Origin: Tardiphaga sp052076105
GTDB taxonomy: Bacteria > Pseudomonadota > Alphaproteobacteria > Rhizobiales > Xanthobacteraceae
Direction of reading: 5' to 3'
NCBI RefSeq assembly: GCF_052076105.1
Contig: NZ_CP197245.1
Coordinates: 4,340,001-4,404,000, forward strand
Length of the DNA stretch: 64,000 bases
In this document: in pieces, positions 62,290 to 64,000 of the stretch
Numbering within the stretch: position 1 is the first letter of the stretch
Layout of the letters: each line of letters starts with the position of its first letter
Translations under genes and position numbers: made by a program
Notes under the pieces: model-generated
What the model was told of the DNA's origin: nothing
Databases searched by the model: none
What the model saw: the letters and a program-made list of their open reading frames with translations, nothing else

Positions 62290-64000
62290 GTGACCACCAC
62301 CAACCCGGATAGTTCATTGACGAGTGCCCAAGGAATAAGACGCCTGGGGATGCCGATTGTGGCGCTCCTGGGCGTCGCGCTGATCGGGCTGTTCGCCATG
62401 TCGTGGTTGCTCAACCGCGACGCGCTGCGCCATGCCGTGGAGGCACAGATCCGCGCCGTGACCGGGCTGGACTTCGTCGTCAATGGCGCCGTGGATGTAT
62501 CCGTCTTTCCAGGCAGCTATGTCTCGTTTCACGATGTCGGCCTGAAAGGCGGCGGGTCCATCGATCCCGCTTTGACGGTCGATGTGCTGACCGCTAATCT
62601 GCGGCTGTTGCCGCTGCTGCTGCAGCGCTTTGAGATCGCCGACATGATGATGCTGCGTCCGCGCATCCGGGTGATCCGCGAGGCCTCCGGCGACAGCAAC
62701 TGGACACCATTCATCGAGTCCATCGCCCGCACCATGAAACCGGGCGCGGAGCAACCGCTGTCGTTCTCCGAAATCCGGATCCAGGACGGCGTCCTGCATT
62801 ATCAGGATCCGCATAACACCGAGCGTCTCGGCGACATCGACCTCTCGCTGGCCTGGCCATCGATCTCACGCTCATTCGCGGCAACCGGCCAATTCGACTG
62901 GCGCGGCGAGCGCATCGACGGCAGCCTCAGCATCAGCGACTTCATTGCGGCGCTGTCCGGCGAACGCTCCGGCCTGAAGGCCCGCATCGCGGGTGCGCCG
63001 ATCAAGCTCGCCTTTGACGGTACTGTTGCCAACCGCGCCAGCCTGGTCATGGAAGGCACGCTGACCGCTGACAGTCTCTCTTTGCGCAATGCGCTGCGCT
63101 GGGTCGGCCAGGCACCGCCCGGCTCCGGCGGTTTCGGCCGCTTTGCCCTGAAGGCGCGTGCCAGCCTGGTGGGCCCATCGATTGCACTCACCAACGTCAA
63201 TGTCGAACTCGACGGCAACAGTGCCGAGGGCGTCATGACCTACAGCAACACCGGCCGCCAGACGCTGCAGGCGACGCTGGCTGCCGGCGCGCTCGATTTC
63301 ACGCCCTATGTTTCGACGGTGCGACTTCTGGCCTCCGGCGCGCGTGACTGGAATCGGCAGTTGTTCGATTTAAACGCCCTGTCCACCACCGATCTCGATA
63401 TGCGCCTGTCGGCCGCCAAGGTCACAGTGGGTTCCTCCGTGCTCGGCCGCACCGCGCTCGGCGCCAATCTGCGCGGCGGCACGCTGGCGCTGTCGGTGGG
63501 TGAAGCGCAGATGTATGGCGGCATCGTCCGCGGTTCGTTCAACATCGCCCATTCCGACGCCGTGGCCGATGTGAAGGCCCAGTTCCAGTTCAGCGATGTC
63601 GACTTGCAGGCCTGTGCCAGCGATCTGTTCGGCGTCAACAAACTTACCGGCCGCGGCAATCTCAGCATGATGCTGGAGGCCTCGGGCTCATCGCCCTTCG
63701 GTCTGGCGCAATCACTCGACGGCACTGCGACCCTGACCGGTCATGACGGCGCCATCAGTGGCTTCAACGTCGAACAGTTGCTGAAGCGGCTGGAGCGACG
63801 TCCGCTGTCCGGCGCCGGCAATTTCCGCTCGGGTTCGACGCCGTTCAACACCCTCAACATGTCCGTGAAATTCAACGACGGCATCGCCACCGCACAGGAT
63901 ATCCGTATCGATGGTCCCGCTGCGAAACTGACGCTGACCGGTACCGCGTCGGTGCCCTCGCGTGAATATGATTTCAAGGGCGTTGCCAGCCTTACCGCTC
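62290..64000 (+). CDS. AsmA family protein (3' truncated by window)
   Basis: A large protein running off the end; 570 residues are visible. A signal-anchor (PIVALLGVALIGLFAMSWLL) is followed by AVEAQIRAVTGLDFVVNGAVDVSVFPG and repeated beta-rich segments typical of AsmA-like proteins that bridge inner and outer membrane lipid transport. The GTG at 62290 gives MTTTNPDSS; the ATG at 62350 directly before the hydrophobic span is an alternative, and neither has a strong ribosome-binding site. The full length cannot be told. Confidence 0.85.
   Translation, partial: MTTTNPDSSLTSAQGIRRLGMPIVALLGVALIGLFAMSWLLNRDALRHAVEAQIRAVTGLDFVVNGAVDVSVFPGSYVSFHDVGLKGGGSIDPALTVDVLTANLRLLPLLLQRFEIADMMMLRPRIRVIREASGDSNWTPFIESIARTMKPGAEQPLSFSEIRIQDGVLHYQDPHNTERLGDIDLSLAWPSISRSFAATGQFDWRGERIDGSLSISDFIAALSGERSGLKARIAGAPIKLAFDGTVANRASLVMEGTLTADSLSLRNALRWVGQAPPGSGGFGRFALKARASLVGPSIALTNVNVELDGNSAEGVMTYSNTGRQTLQATLAAGALDFTPYVSTVRLLASGARDWNRQLFDLNALSTTDLDMRLSAAKVTVGSSVLGRTALGANLRGGTLALSVGEAQMYGGIVRGSFNIAHSDAVADVKAQFQFSDVDLQACASDLFGVNKLTGRGNLSMMLEASGSSPFGLAQSLDGTATLTGHDGAISGFNVEQLLKRLERRPLSGAGNFRSGSTPFNTLNMSVKFNDGIATAQDIRIDGPAAKLTLTGTASVPSREYDFKGVASLTA

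Noticed and set aside
62085..62483. N-terminal extension of the ScoA frame
   Set aside because: It would overlap the AsmA gene on the other strand, and ScoA proteins begin at MNKVY-type starts at 62084.

Overview
The window is 64 kb of GC-rich DNA from an alphaproteobacterium, most likely the Bradyrhizobium/Rhodopseudomonas/Afipia/Tardiphaga group. This is inferred from protein style (two phasins, an FnrN/AadR-type regulator, a PdhS/PleC/DivJ-type kinase, a CarB with an extra segment of about 50 residues), from FixK/FNR, CtrA-like and Irr-like sites, from a tRNA-His with A73 as is typical of Alphaproteobacteria, and from several families of intergenic palindromic repeats. No phage, integrase, transposase or CRISPR array was seen.

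Layout. 0-12 kb: catabolic/uptake island with a partial SDR, a branched-chain-type ABC transporter (SBP, LivH, a fused LivM-LivG, LivF), a cyclase-family hydrolase and a fumarylacetoacetase-family hydrolase on the minus strand, then a NitT/TauT-type ABC transporter (SBP, ATPase, two permeases) with an embedded GntR/FCD regulator. 12-18 kb: phosphoglucomutase, a 34-residue membrane protein, an Fe-S FNR-type regulator with two FNR boxes in front of it, and a secreted RTX-type protein. 18-22 kb: tctC-tctB-tctA followed by a LysR gene. 22-27 kb: two VOC proteins, tRNA-Met, Dps, a methyltransferase, a tRNA-like element, and an ArsR/MFS divergent pair with two matching operators. 27-36 kb: housekeeping carB, greA, two TonB-C-like small exported proteins, DoxX, Lrp, trxB, LysR. 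36-42 kb: copper ATPase with CsoR and its operator, an MHYT-PAS-GGDEF-EAL protein, an orphan ParA. 42-46 kb: small membrane/secreted proteins, an SGNH hydrolase, tRNA-His, two phasins. 46-54 kb: a large PAS sensor kinase with a CtrA-like box, then NnrS, a pseudoazurin remnant and an NnrR-like Crp/Fnr regulator (apparent relic of a nitrogen-oxide respiration locus), then a two-component system. 54-60 kb: TonB-dependent siderophore receptor with Irr-like half-sites, ferric-iron SBP and fused permease without an ATPase gene, AI-2E transporter. 60-64 kb: 3-oxoacid CoA-transferase scoAB and an AsmA-family gene running off the end.

The most interesting signals are regulatory and relic-type rather than a new multi-gene system: the FixK-type box beside the decayed pseudoazurin gene, the paired ArsR operators, the triple half-site array at 17.9 kb, the paired FNR boxes, the palindromes in front of phasin, and the tRNA-like element at 25.56 kb. 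All calls come from reading the sequence; no database search was made.
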